A stretch of 64,000 bases of DNA, from assembly GCA_031385445.1 (NCBI GenBank), contig JANNBM010000029.1:43422-107421 (forward strand), in the 5' to 3' direction. The notes under the pieces are model-generated. The model made no database searches, was not told the DNA's origin, and saw only the letters and a list, made by a program, of their open reading frames with translations. A program made the position numbers and the translations under genes. Shown here in pieces: positions 43,525-51,399 of the stretch. Each line of letters opens with the position of its first letter. Position 1 is the first letter of the stretch. The stretch is from CAIYZT01 sp031385445. GTDB lineage: Bacteria; Pseudomonadota; Alphaproteobacteria; Rhodobacterales; Rhodobacteraceae.

Positions 43525-43941
43525 ATGGCCCATACCCGCTATCGCAAGTTCAATACGTCGGTGACCTATCCCGAACAAAATCTCGACAATGACCTGTGCC
43601 AACTGGTCGCGACCCATGGCGGCACCACGCTGTACATTCGTGGCCAATGCCCGCAAGACCTTGATACCGCGCAGAATATCAACAGTCACGACCCGGTGGA
43701 GCAGACCCATAAAGTGATGCAGAACATCCGCCAGCTGATCGAAGAAGCGGGCGGAACGATGCAGCATCTGGTCAAGCTGGTGGTCTATCTGACCGACGTG
43801 CGCCACCGTGAGGCGGTTTACCGGACGATGGGCGCCTATATCAAAGGCGTGCATCCGGTGTGCACCGGGCTGACGGTGGTGGCCCTCGCCCGGCCCGATT
43901 GGCTGGTGGAAATCGACGCCACCGCTGTCATTCCAGATTGA
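43525..43941 (+). CDS. RidA family protein (second copy)
   Basis: 138 residues. GTTLYIRGQCPQDLDT, HLVKLVVYLTDVRHREAVYRTMG and WLVEIDATAVIPD have the RidA pattern. ATG 43525 has GGAG six bases upstream; it lies 22 bases after the monooxygenase stop, so the two are co-transcribed. Its N-terminus (MAHTRYRKFNTSVTYPEQ) is distinct from that of the copy at 265, so it belongs to another RidA subgroup and probably has its own enamine or ester-like substrate. Confidence 0.87.
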   Translation: MAHTRYRKFNTSVTYPEQNLDNDLCQLVATHGGTTLYIRGQCPQDLDTAQNINSHDPVEQTHKVMQNIRQLIEEAGGTMQHLVKLVVYLTDVRHREAVYRTMGAYIKGVHPVCTGLTVVALARPDWLVEIDATAVIPD

Positions 43942-43984
43942 TCTTTTGCCCCGCCCGTCCCGGGGGTTTCACACCCCCGGACCC

Positions 43985-44050
43985 CCGTGGGATATTTTCG
44001 GACAGATGATACAGCAAGGTCGTGATCTGTCTTTATATATCCTCTGGAGG
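43985..44050. repeat. intergenic hairpin repeat, copy 2
   Basis: GGATATTTTCGGACAGAT (43990-44007) is answered by ATCTGTCTTTATATATCC (44025-44042), followed by TCTGGAGGTCCGGGG. The core GACAGAT/ATCTGTC arms are perfect. Same organisation as the element at 20591. It separates the RidA and DUF1028 genes (157-base gap). Confidence 0.65.
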
Positions 44051-44098
44051 TCCGGGGGGGGCGACGCGGCCCCGGGGGCCAATGCAAGGAGCCTGCCT

Positions 44099-44770
44099 AT
44101 GACGTTTTCCCTGATCGCGCGGTGCCTTGAGAGCGGCATGTTCGGCATGGTCATCGCCTCGTCCTCTCCGGCGGTTGCGGCGCGCTGCGCGCATGTGCGG
44201 GCGGGGGTTGGGGCAGCGGCAAGCCAGAATATCACCGATCCGGCGCTGGGACCGCTGCTGCTTGACCAGTTGCAGGCGGGGGCGGATGCGGCGGCGGGGT
44301 TGGCGGCGGTTGTGCAGGGGCGGGCGCATGTTGACTATCGCCAGCTGATGCTGATTGGCCGCAGCGGGCCTGCGGTGGTTCATTCCGGCGCGCAGGTTCT
44401 GGGGCTTTGGGGGCAAGTGATCGGGCAGGACTGTGCGGCGGCGGGCAATCTTTTGGCCAATGAGGGGGTGCCGGGGGCGATGGTGGCGGCGTTTGGTGCT
44501 GCGCGTGGGCATCTTGGCGATCGATTGATGGCGGCGCTTGCGGGCGGGTTTGCGGCGGGCGGCGAGGCGGGGCCGGTGCATTCGGCGGGGCTGAAGATCG
44601 CGGACCGGCTGGACTGGCCGCTGGCCGACTTGCGGATCGATTGGTCCGAAGCGCCGAACCGCGATCTGGCGGCAGCATGGGCGGTCTATCGCCCGCAGAT
44701 GGCCGCCTATGTGCAGCGCGCGTCAGACCCAAGCGCCGCGCCGTCCTATGGCGTTCCGGGGGAAGCCTGA
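44099..44770 (+). CDS. DUF1028 family protein (Ntn-hydrolase-like)
   Basis: 223 residues. The opening MTFSLIARC after Met removal and the SSPAVAARCAHVRAGVGAAASQNITDP block are the DUF1028 signature; LIGRSGPAVVHSG and MVAAFGAARGHLGDRLMAAL follow. The family has an Ntn-hydrolase-like fold and often sits beside RidA genes in amino-acid or N-compound catabolic clusters, but no activity is firmly known. ATG 44099 has AAGGAG seven bases upstream. The LysR gene starts three bases after its stop. Confidence 0.85.
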   Translation: MTFSLIARCLESGMFGMVIASSSPAVAARCAHVRAGVGAAASQNITDPALGPLLLDQLQAGADAAAGLAAVVQGRAHVDYRQLMLIGRSGPAVVHSGAQVLGLWGQVIGQDCAAAGNLLANEGVPGAMVAAFGAARGHLGDRLMAALAGGFAAGGEAGPVHSAGLKIADRLDWPLADLRIDWSEAPNRDLAAAWAVYRPQMAAYVQRASDPSAAPSYGVPGEA

Positions 44771-44773
44771 GCC

Positions 44774-45709
44774 ATGGCGCTGCGCTTTACCCTGCGCCAG
44801 ATGGAATACCTCGTCGCCGTGGGCGAGGCGGGATCGATCGCGGCGGCGGCGAGCCGGATGAACATCTCATCCCCGACGATTTCCGCCGCCATTGCCCAGA
44901 TCGAGGCCGAGTTCGGTCTGCCGATCTTTTTGCGCAAACATGCGCAAGGCATGGCAGTCACCCCGTCAGGCACGATTTTTCTGCGCGAATGCGCTGCGGT
45001 TTTGCGCAGTGCCGGGCGGCTGGCCGAGCTTGCGCATCAGATCAAGGGCAACGTCGCGGGGCGGCTTCATCTGGGGTGCCTGTCGACCTTTGCGCAAATC
45101 CTGACGCCGCAGCTGCGCCGGTCCTTTAACGCGCGCTTCCCGCAGGTCGAGGTCGCGCAGACCGAGGCGCATCAGGCCGGCCTGATCGAGGGGCTGCGCG
45201 AGGCCCGTCTGGACATCGCATTGACCTATGATCTGGCGCTGCCTCCCGATCTGACCTTCGTGCCGCTGGCGGTTTTGCCGCCTTTCGTGCTGATCAGTCC
45301 CGGTCATCCCTTGAGTGCACAGCCAAAGATCACCCCGGCCGATCTTGTTGATTATCCGATGGTTCTGCTCGATCTGCCGCTGTCGGTGGACTACTTCATG
45401 TCTCTTTTCAACATTTGTGGTCTGGCGCCGCAGATCGCGGAGCGCACCCGCGATATGGCGGTGATGCAGTCGCTGGTGGCCAATGATTTCGGCTATTCCA
45501 TCGCCAACATCCGCCCGCTGATGAACCGTGCGCCCGATGGCAAGCCGCTGGTTTTCCTGCCGCTAACCTCTGCCGCCGCGCCACTGACGCTTGGGCTTTT
45601 GTCGGCGGGGGGCGCCGCGCGGCAAACGCTGCGCGCCTTTATCAGCCACTGCGAACAAACCATCCCCGGCATTCTGGCCGACCCCGCCCCCCCAAGCGAA
45701 AGCCCGTGA
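44774..45709 (+). CDS. LysR family transcriptional regulator
   Basis: 311 residues. The N-terminal winged helix (FTLRQMEYLVAVGEAGSIAAAASRMNISSPTISAAIAQIE, residues about 5-45) is standard; the rest is a periplasmic-binding-like effector domain (GRLHLGCLSTFA, then DIALTYDLALPPDLTFVPL). It is embedded in the operon in the same direction as its likely targets, three bases after DUF1028 and overlapping the GTG region of the next gene, which is less usual than the divergent layout. The T-N11-A site at 42150 may be its operator. Confidence 0.92.
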   Translation: MALRFTLRQMEYLVAVGEAGSIAAAASRMNISSPTISAAIAQIEAEFGLPIFLRKHAQGMAVTPSGTIFLRECAAVLRSAGRLAELAHQIKGNVAGRLHLGCLSTFAQILTPQLRRSFNARFPQVEVAQTEAHQAGLIEGLREARLDIALTYDLALPPDLTFVPLAVLPPFVLISPGHPLSAQPKITPADLVDYPMVLLDLPLSVDYFMSLFNICGLAPQIAERTRDMAVMQSLVANDFGYSIANIRPLMNRAPDGKPLVFLPLTSAAAPLTLGLLSAGGAARQTLRAFISHCEQTIPGILADPAPPSESP

Positions 45710-45711
45710 CC

Positions 45712-47781
45712 ATGCGTGATCCGCGTTATGACATCCTGTTCGAGCCGCAAAAGATCGGGCCTTTGACCGCCAAGAACCGGTTTTATCAGGTGCCGCATTG
45801 CAATGGTGGCGGCTACCGTGACCCTTCAGCCGCCGCCGCCATGCGCGGGATCAAGGCCGAGGGCGGCTGGGGCGTGATCTTTACCGAGCAGACCGAGATG
45901 CACCACACCTCCGAAATCACGCCCTTTATTGAACTGCGTTTGTGGGAAGATCAGGACATCCCGTCGATCGCCAAGATGGCCGCCGCGATGAAAACCCATG
46001 GGGCGCTGGCGGGGATACAGCTGGCCTATTCGGGCATCAACGGGCCGAACATGTATACCAAAGAAGTGCCGCTGGCGCCCAGCGCCTTGCCGATCCGCAC
46101 CTTTACCAATGACCCGGTTCAGGCCCGCGCGATGGACAAGACCGACATCGCCAACCTGCGCCGCTGGTTCGTGAACGCCGCCCGGCGCAGCCAAAGCGCG
46201 GGTTTTGATCTGATCTGCCTGTACGGCGCGCATGGCTTTGGTATCTTTCAACATTTCCTGTCACGCGCCACCAATCAACGCAGCGATGAATACGGCGGAA
46301 GCCTTGAAAACCGCTCTCGTTTTGCACGCGAAGTGATTGCCGACATGCGCGATGCGGTGGGCGACACCATGGCGCTTTCGCTGCGGGTGTCCTTGGACGA
46401 GCACATCGGCAATCTTGGCTTTTCCAACGCCGAGCTGCGCGATTTCATCGCGATGAACGCCGATCTGCCTGACCTGTGGGATCTGGCGCAGGGCACTTGG
46501 GAAGAATGCTCCGGCCCGTCGCGGTTCAAGGAGGAGGGCGCGCAAGAGGTGCTGGTCAGCGGTATCCGTGATCTGTCCTCGCGCCCCGTGGTCGGCGTTG
46601 GCCGCTTCACCTCGCCCGATACGATGGTGCGGATGATCCGCTCCGGGCGGCTCGATTTCATCGGCTGCGCGCGTCCGTCGATTGCCGATCCTTTTCTGCC
46701 CAAAAAGATCGAAGAGGGCAGGCCAGAGGATATCCGCGAGTGTATCGGCTGCAACATCTGCATCACCGGAGATATGACCCAAGGCATGGGCCGCTGCACC
46801 CAGAACCCGACATGGATGGAGGAATGGCGGCGCGGCTGGCACCCTGAACGCGTGGCCGCCAAGGGGCCAAGCCAATCGGTGCTGATCGTCGGTTCCGGCC
46901 CTGCCGGGCTGGAAGCGGCGCTGATCGCCGGGCGGCGCGGCTATGACGTGGCGCTTGCAGAGGCGCGCGATGTGCTGGGCGGGCGCGTGGCGCGGGAACG
47001 CTTGTTGCCGGGCCTGTCGGCCTGGGGCCGCGTCGCCGATTACCGCCTGTATCAGCTGGGCCAGATGGCCAATGTCCAGATCTATCCCGCCTCGCGGCTG
47101 GACGGCGATCAGATCATGGATTTCGGCTTTCAGAACATCTGCATCGCAACGGGCTCTGTTTGGCGTGCGGACGGCGTTGCGCGTCAGCACGTCACTGCGA
47201 TCCCCCGCAGCGGGGCCTTGCCCACCTATACCCCCGATGATCTGATGGAAGGGCGGCTGCCCAAGGGCCGGGTCGTGCTGTTTGACGATGACCACTACTA
47301 CATGGGCGGAGTTCTGGCCGAACTTCTGGCGCAAAACGGTTGCGAGGTGACGCTGATCACGCCGTCGGCTTTTGTGTCGGACTGGACGGCGAACACGCTG
47401 GAACAGGCGAGCATCCACCGCCGCCTTGCGGGCCTTGGCGTGCGGATTGTGTTGAACACCGGGCTGGCATCGATTGGCGCGGGCGGCGTGCAGACCAGCT
47501 GCACCTATACGGACGCGCGCACCGATCTGCCCTGCGATGCGCTGGTGATCGTCGGCGCGCGGCAAAGCGAGGACGCGCTGTATCACAGCCTGACCGCCCG
47601 AAGCGGTGAATGGGCCGATGCGGGGATCCTGTCGGTGCGTCTGATCGGCGATGCCGCCGCCCCTGCCCCCATCGCATGGGCCACCTTCGCCGGGCACCGA
47701 TATGCCCGCGATCTGGACGCAGCAGACATTGGCGACGCCCTGCCCTTCCGGCGCGAAGTGACGGCGCTTGCACCAGACTGA
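45712..47781 (+). CDS. trimethylamine-dehydrogenase-family FMN/[4Fe-4S] oxidoreductase
   Basis: 689 residues. An old-yellow-enzyme TIM barrel (1-350) is followed by a four-cysteine cluster motif (ECIGCNICITGD...GRCTQNP) and an FAD/ADP-binding Rossmann domain (VLIVGSGPAGLEAALIAGRRG at about 390). Cys30 in NRFYQVPHC corresponds to the cysteine that binds FMN covalently in TMADH. The position of TMADH's substrate-cage Tyr60 is Gln61 here and the Trp264 region also differs (LWDLAQGTWEECSGPSRF), so the substrate is probably not trimethylamine; other secondary or tertiary amines or N-methyl amino acids are candidates. GTG 45706 is an alternative start overlapping the LysR stop. Confidence 0.88.
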   Translation: MRDPRYDILFEPQKIGPLTAKNRFYQVPHCNGGGYRDPSAAAAMRGIKAEGGWGVIFTEQTEMHHTSEITPFIELRLWEDQDIPSIAKMAAAMKTHGALAGIQLAYSGINGPNMYTKEVPLAPSALPIRTFTNDPVQARAMDKTDIANLRRWFVNAARRSQSAGFDLICLYGAHGFGIFQHFLSRATNQRSDEYGGSLENRSRFAREVIADMRDAVGDTMALSLRVSLDEHIGNLGFSNAELRDFIAMNADLPDLWDLAQGTWEECSGPSRFKEEGAQEVLVSGIRDLSSRPVVGVGRFTSPDTMVRMIRSGRLDFIGCARPSIADPFLPKKIEEGRPEDIRECIGCNICITGDMTQGMGRCTQNPTWMEEWRRGWHPERVAAKGPSQSVLIVGSGPAGLEAALIAGRRGYDVALAEARDVLGGRVARERLLPGLSAWGRVADYRLYQLGQMANVQIYPASRLDGDQIMDFGFQNICIATGSVWRADGVARQHVTAIPRSGALPTYTPDDLMEGRLPKGRVVLFDDDHYYMGGVLAELLAQNGCEVTLITPSAFVSDWTANTLEQASIHRRLAGLGVRIVLNTGLASIGAGGVQTSCTYTDARTDLPCDALVIVGARQSEDALYHSLTARSGEWADAGILSVRLIGDAAAPAPIAWATFAGHRYARDLDAADIGDALPFRREVTALAPD

Positions 47782-47878
47782 AGCACGGGGGGGGGGGGGA
47801 GGGCGCCGCATTCCCCCTTGCCGCCCTATCCGGCAATCTTTAATCTTGGCGCAAATGGTTTTCTTTTGGGGGTTTGCT

Positions 47879-48688
47879 GTGCGCTTTGGACAAAAATCTG
47901 TTTTAGCCGCGATTGCGGTCACAATGATCGGCTTTTCAACCGCCACCCTTGCTGCCCCCTGCTCGGACTCAAGTGCCGGATTTGAAGCTTGGAAACCTGT
48001 CATGGCCGACGAGGCCCGTGCGGCGGGTGTGGGCAAGCGCGGCATCGCGGCGCTGATGGCGACCAATTATTCCAAAGCGACCATCGGCGCGGACCGCAAT
48101 CAGAAAAGCTTTAAATACACTCTGGAAAAGTTCCTGTCGGTGCGCGGCGCCGATACCATCGTCTCGCAAGGCCGCGCGCGGCTGAAGAAAAACCCCGACT
48201 TTTATGCAAGTCTGGAGGCGCAATATGGCGTGCCTGCGGGCGTGATCATCGCGATTCACGGCATGGAAACCGGGTTTGGTGGCTTTATGGGCGACAGTCC
48301 GGTTATTTCGGCGGTGGCAACGCTTGCATTTGATTGCCGCCGTTCGGAATTCTTTACCACGCATCTTCTGGGCGCTTTGGCGCTGGTGGATCGCGGGTCC
48401 ATCTCGGATGCCACCCTCGGCGCCAAGCACGGTGAATGGGGCCACACGCAATTTCTGCCCGGCAACGCGTTGACCTATGGCGTGGACGGCGACGGTGACG
48501 GCGTGGTCGATCTGAACAACCTGTCCGATGCGCTGTCCTCGACCGCGAATTACCTGCGCCAGAAAGGGTGGAAGCCGGGGAAAGGCTTTCAAGAGGGCGA
48601 GCCGAACTTTGCCGTGATCAAAGAATGGAACGCGGCCACGGTGTATCAGCAAGCCATCGCGCTGATGGGCGGACGCATCGAAGGGTGA
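47879..48688 (+). CDS. lytic murein transglycosylase (MltB/SLT_2 type)
   Basis: 269 residues if the GTG at 47879 is used: MRFGQK, a hydrophobic stretch VLAAIAVTMIGFSTATLA and cleavage before APCSD, an export signal. FEAWKPVMADEARAAGVG, then VIIAIHGMETGFGGFMG with the catalytic Glu, AKHGEWGHTQFLPGNAL and DLNNLSDALSSTANYL are the SLT_2 blocks. It cleaves peptidoglycan glycan strands to 1,6-anhydro-muropeptides in the periplasm. An ATG at 47855 is an alternative start, but GGGGG lies six bases before the GTG. A 13-G run lies upstream at 47787-47799. Confidence 0.88.
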   Translation: MRFGQKSVLAAIAVTMIGFSTATLAAPCSDSSAGFEAWKPVMADEARAAGVGKRGIAALMATNYSKATIGADRNQKSFKYTLEKFLSVRGADTIVSQGRARLKKNPDFYASLEAQYGVPAGVIIAIHGMETGFGGFMGDSPVISAVATLAFDCRRSEFFTTHLLGALALVDRGSISDATLGAKHGEWGHTQFLPGNALTYGVDGDGDGVVDLNNLSDALSSTANYLRQKGWKPGKGFQEGEPNFAVIKEWNAATVYQQAIALMGGRIEG

Positions 48689-48847
48689 TGCCGCGGCTGC
48701 CTGAACCATCCGCAAAACTGCGGTAAACCCCCGATATAGACCCGTGTACTTTTGGGGTCAGCCAAGCAGGATATACATTTCGGTCAATGGCCCGCTGTGA
48801 ACCGGGTGGTCATCTTTTGCCCATTCACATGGGCACGAGGGGACATC

Positions 48848-51286
48848 ATGCCGGATCTTTACACCAACGGACTTACCGTCAGCGGAACCATCAGCTATTT
48901 CAAAGCCTTCACCGAGATCCTGACGGTGGACGGCGATTCCGCCAGCCCTGTCAGCCTTGAGCTGACCAACAGCGGATCGATCAATCTGGTCACTGAACTG
49001 GACACCCGCGGTGTCACCTTGCAGGCGTTTACCGGCGATGACACCCTCACAACCAGCCAAGGCAACGATTCCATTCTGGCCAACGACGGCGACGACGTTC
49101 TGATCGCCAACGACGGCGATGACACGATGGTCGGCGGCGCGGGAAATGACCAGATGGCAGGCGGGGCGGGCGCGGATGTGTTCGAGTTGATCGGGATTGC
49201 CGACGGGATCGACACATTCAACGGTGGCACCGAGACGGACACGCTGCGCCTGACCGGCGCCGTGGTGTCGTTGTCGCGCCTGATCCTGAATGCGCTGGCC
49301 TCGGTTGAAGTGATCGACTTTTCGACCAACACGCTGACCGGCACCTCGGGAAATGACGTGTTTGATATCAGCGGGGTCAGCAGCTTTGTCGCGGGCGGCA
49401 CGATCGATCTGGGCGATGGCAATGACAATTACCAAGGCGCGATGATTGGCGATGACGTCCTTGGCGGTCTTGGCAATGACAGCCTATCGGGCAATGACGG
49501 CGACGACACGATCAACGGCGGCGATGGCAACGACAGCCTTTCGGGCGGCAATGGCAACGATGTCTTCACCCTTGGCAGCGCCGGCCCCGGTAATGACACC
49601 TTTGCGGGCGGCGCGGGCAACGACCAGTTGGTTCTGGATGCGGGCGCAAACGTCAGCATCGCCCGTCTGGTTCTGAACGCCGCCGCTTCGGTCGAGGTTC
49701 TGGACACCAACGGCTTTGCCCTGAGCGGCACCGCAAATGGTGACTTTTATGATCTTGGCGGCGTTTTGACCTATGCCACCCCCAGGCAGATCGACCTTGG
49801 CCAAGGCAACGACAGCTTCGTCGGCGCGGCCGCTGGCGATGATGTGATTGGCGGTCTGGGCAACGATCAGTTGGCCGGAGGCGGCGGCAACGACAGCCTG
49901 CAAGGCGGTGAGGGCAACGACAGCCTTGACGGCGGCACCGGCACCGACACGCTGAACGGCAGCGCGGGCAACGATGTTTACACTGCAGATTCCGCGCTGG
50001 ATCAACTGATCGAGCTGGCGGATGGCGGCACGGACAAAGCGTTGATCGGGAATATCGCAGGCTTTGTGCTGGCCGAAAACGTTGAAAACGCCGCTGCGCT
50101 TGGCACGTCGGCCATCGCGCTGACCGGAAACGCGCTGGGCAATGATCTGACCGGAACGGCGGCGGGCGACACACTTGATGGCGGCACGGGGATTGATACG
50201 TTGCGCGGCGGGGCGGGCAATGATGTTTACATCATCGACACGCTTGGCGATGCCATTGTCGAAGACGCCAACAAGGGCACGGACAAGGTGCAGACAGCCT
50301 TGCTCAGCTATACTTTGGGTCTGAACCTTGAACAGCTGACCGGAACCGCCGCCACGGGTCAGACATTGATCGGGAATGCGGCGGCAAACCGGATCGAAGC
50401 GGGCGCTGGCAATGATCTGCTGAACGGCGGGGCGGGCGTTGACACAATGATCGGCGGGGCGGGCGATGATGCCTATATCGTGGACAACGCAAGCGAGCAT
50501 ATCACCGAAATCGCAGGCGGCGGCAGCGACTGGGTTGAAACCGCGCTGAAGGCTTATGTGCTGGCCGATGAGGTTGAGGATCTGATCGGAACCTCGGTGA
50601 CGGCGGGCCAAAAGCTGACCGGAAACGCCGTTGCCAACTGGATCGAAACCGGCACCGGGATGGACACGCTGGACGGCGGACTTGGGGCCGACACTTTGCG
50701 CGGCGGGGCGGGGAACGATCTGTACATCGTCGATGATGCCAAGGACCGGGTGCAGGAAAATGCAAGCGCGGGCACCGACAGCGTTTCGACCAATCTGGCC
50801 AAATATACCTTGGCCGCCGAGGTTGAAAACCTGTCCACCAGCCTGAAAACCGGGACGAGTTTGACCGGCAATGCGCTGGCGAATGCAATTTCCGGCAATG
50901 CCGGGGACGACACGCTGGACGGATCCTTTGGCAAAGACGAGCTGAAAGGCGGCGGCGGGGCGGATATATTCGTTTTCAAAACCGCGCTTGACCCGTCAAA
51001 CGTCGATCAGATCACCGATTTCAATGCCGCCGCTGATACGATGAAACTGGAAAACACCGGCGCGGGTCTGTTCAACGTTTTGGCCAAGGGCGGGCTTTCC
51101 GCCGCCGAATTCAAGGTGATCGGCCCCGGAGGCTCGCCCGTGGATGCCGATGATCATATCCTTTACAACCAATCGACAGGCGCAGTTTACTATGATGCCG
51201 ACGGCTCTGGCGCGGGGGCGAAGGTGCAGTTTGCCACCCTCACCAACGGCGCGGTTCTGACGGCGGCCGATTTCCTGATCTTCTGA
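48848..51286 (+). CDS. RTX calcium-binding protein, type I secreted
   Basis: 812 residues. Many GGxGNDxLxx nonapeptides (for example GGNGNDVFTLG, GGEGNDSLDGG, GGAGNDVYIID) form calcium-binding beta-rolls. Residues about 135-310 contain a roughly 150-residue unit present twice (SLSRLILNALASVEVIDF / SIARLVLNAAASVEVLDT). About three further units of roughly 95 residues share DVYIID...VEDA...YTL...LTGNA. The end is a serralysin-type C-terminal domain (DIFVFKTALDPSNVDQITDF) finishing in TAADFLIF, an RTX export signal. No catalytic domain is seen, so a surface or matrix role is likely. ATG 48848 has GAGGGG five bases upstream. Confidence 0.88.
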   Translation: MPDLYTNGLTVSGTISYFKAFTEILTVDGDSASPVSLELTNSGSINLVTELDTRGVTLQAFTGDDTLTTSQGNDSILANDGDDVLIANDGDDTMVGGAGNDQMAGGAGADVFELIGIADGIDTFNGGTETDTLRLTGAVVSLSRLILNALASVEVIDFSTNTLTGTSGNDVFDISGVSSFVAGGTIDLGDGNDNYQGAMIGDDVLGGLGNDSLSGNDGDDTINGGDGNDSLSGGNGNDVFTLGSAGPGNDTFAGGAGNDQLVLDAGANVSIARLVLNAAASVEVLDTNGFALSGTANGDFYDLGGVLTYATPRQIDLGQGNDSFVGAAAGDDVIGGLGNDQLAGGGGNDSLQGGEGNDSLDGGTGTDTLNGSAGNDVYTADSALDQLIELADGGTDKALIGNIAGFVLAENVENAAALGTSAIALTGNALGNDLTGTAAGDTLDGGTGIDTLRGGAGNDVYIIDTLGDAIVEDANKGTDKVQTALLSYTLGLNLEQLTGTAATGQTLIGNAAANRIEAGAGNDLLNGGAGVDTMIGGAGDDAYIVDNASEHITEIAGGGSDWVETALKAYVLADEVEDLIGTSVTAGQKLTGNAVANWIETGTGMDTLDGGLGADTLRGGAGNDLYIVDDAKDRVQENASAGTDSVSTNLAKYTLAAEVENLSTSLKTGTSLTGNALANAISGNAGDDTLDGSFGKDELKGGGGADIFVFKTALDPSNVDQITDFNAAADTMKLENTGAGLFNVLAKGGLSAAEFKVIGPGGSPVDADDHILYNQSTGAVYYDADGSGAGAKVQFATLTNGAVLTAADFLIF

Positions 51287-51291
51287 ACGCG

Positions 51292-51327
51292 GGCGGTGCA
51301 GGGTGGGCAAACCTGCCCTGCACCGCC
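51292..51327 (+). terminator. hairpin terminator after the RTX gene
   Basis: GGCGGTGCAGGG and CCCTGCACCGCC form a perfect 12-base-pair stem with a 12-base loop, starting six bases after the RTX stop codon. The following T-tract is short (TT), so it may be a weak or Rho-assisted terminator. Confidence 0.65.
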
Positions 51328-51333
51328 TTCGCA

Positions 51334-51349
51334 ATATGTCTAGACATAT
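51334..51349. promoter_or_regulatory. candidate HutC operator upstream of hutH
   Basis: ATATGTCTAGACATAT is a perfect 16-base palindrome 51 bases before the hutH ATG. GntR-family HutC repressors bind TGT-N4-ACA palindromes of this kind, so urocanate-relieved repression is likely. hutC itself is not in the window. Confidence 0.6.
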
Positions 51350-51399
51350 AATCGAAAGACGCATACATATCGCCGAACCCTTTCGACGGAGCTGCCCGC

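Noticed and set aside
48704..48724. CCGCAAAACTGCGG stem after the transglycosylase gene
   Set aside because: Only five base pairs and no T-tract.
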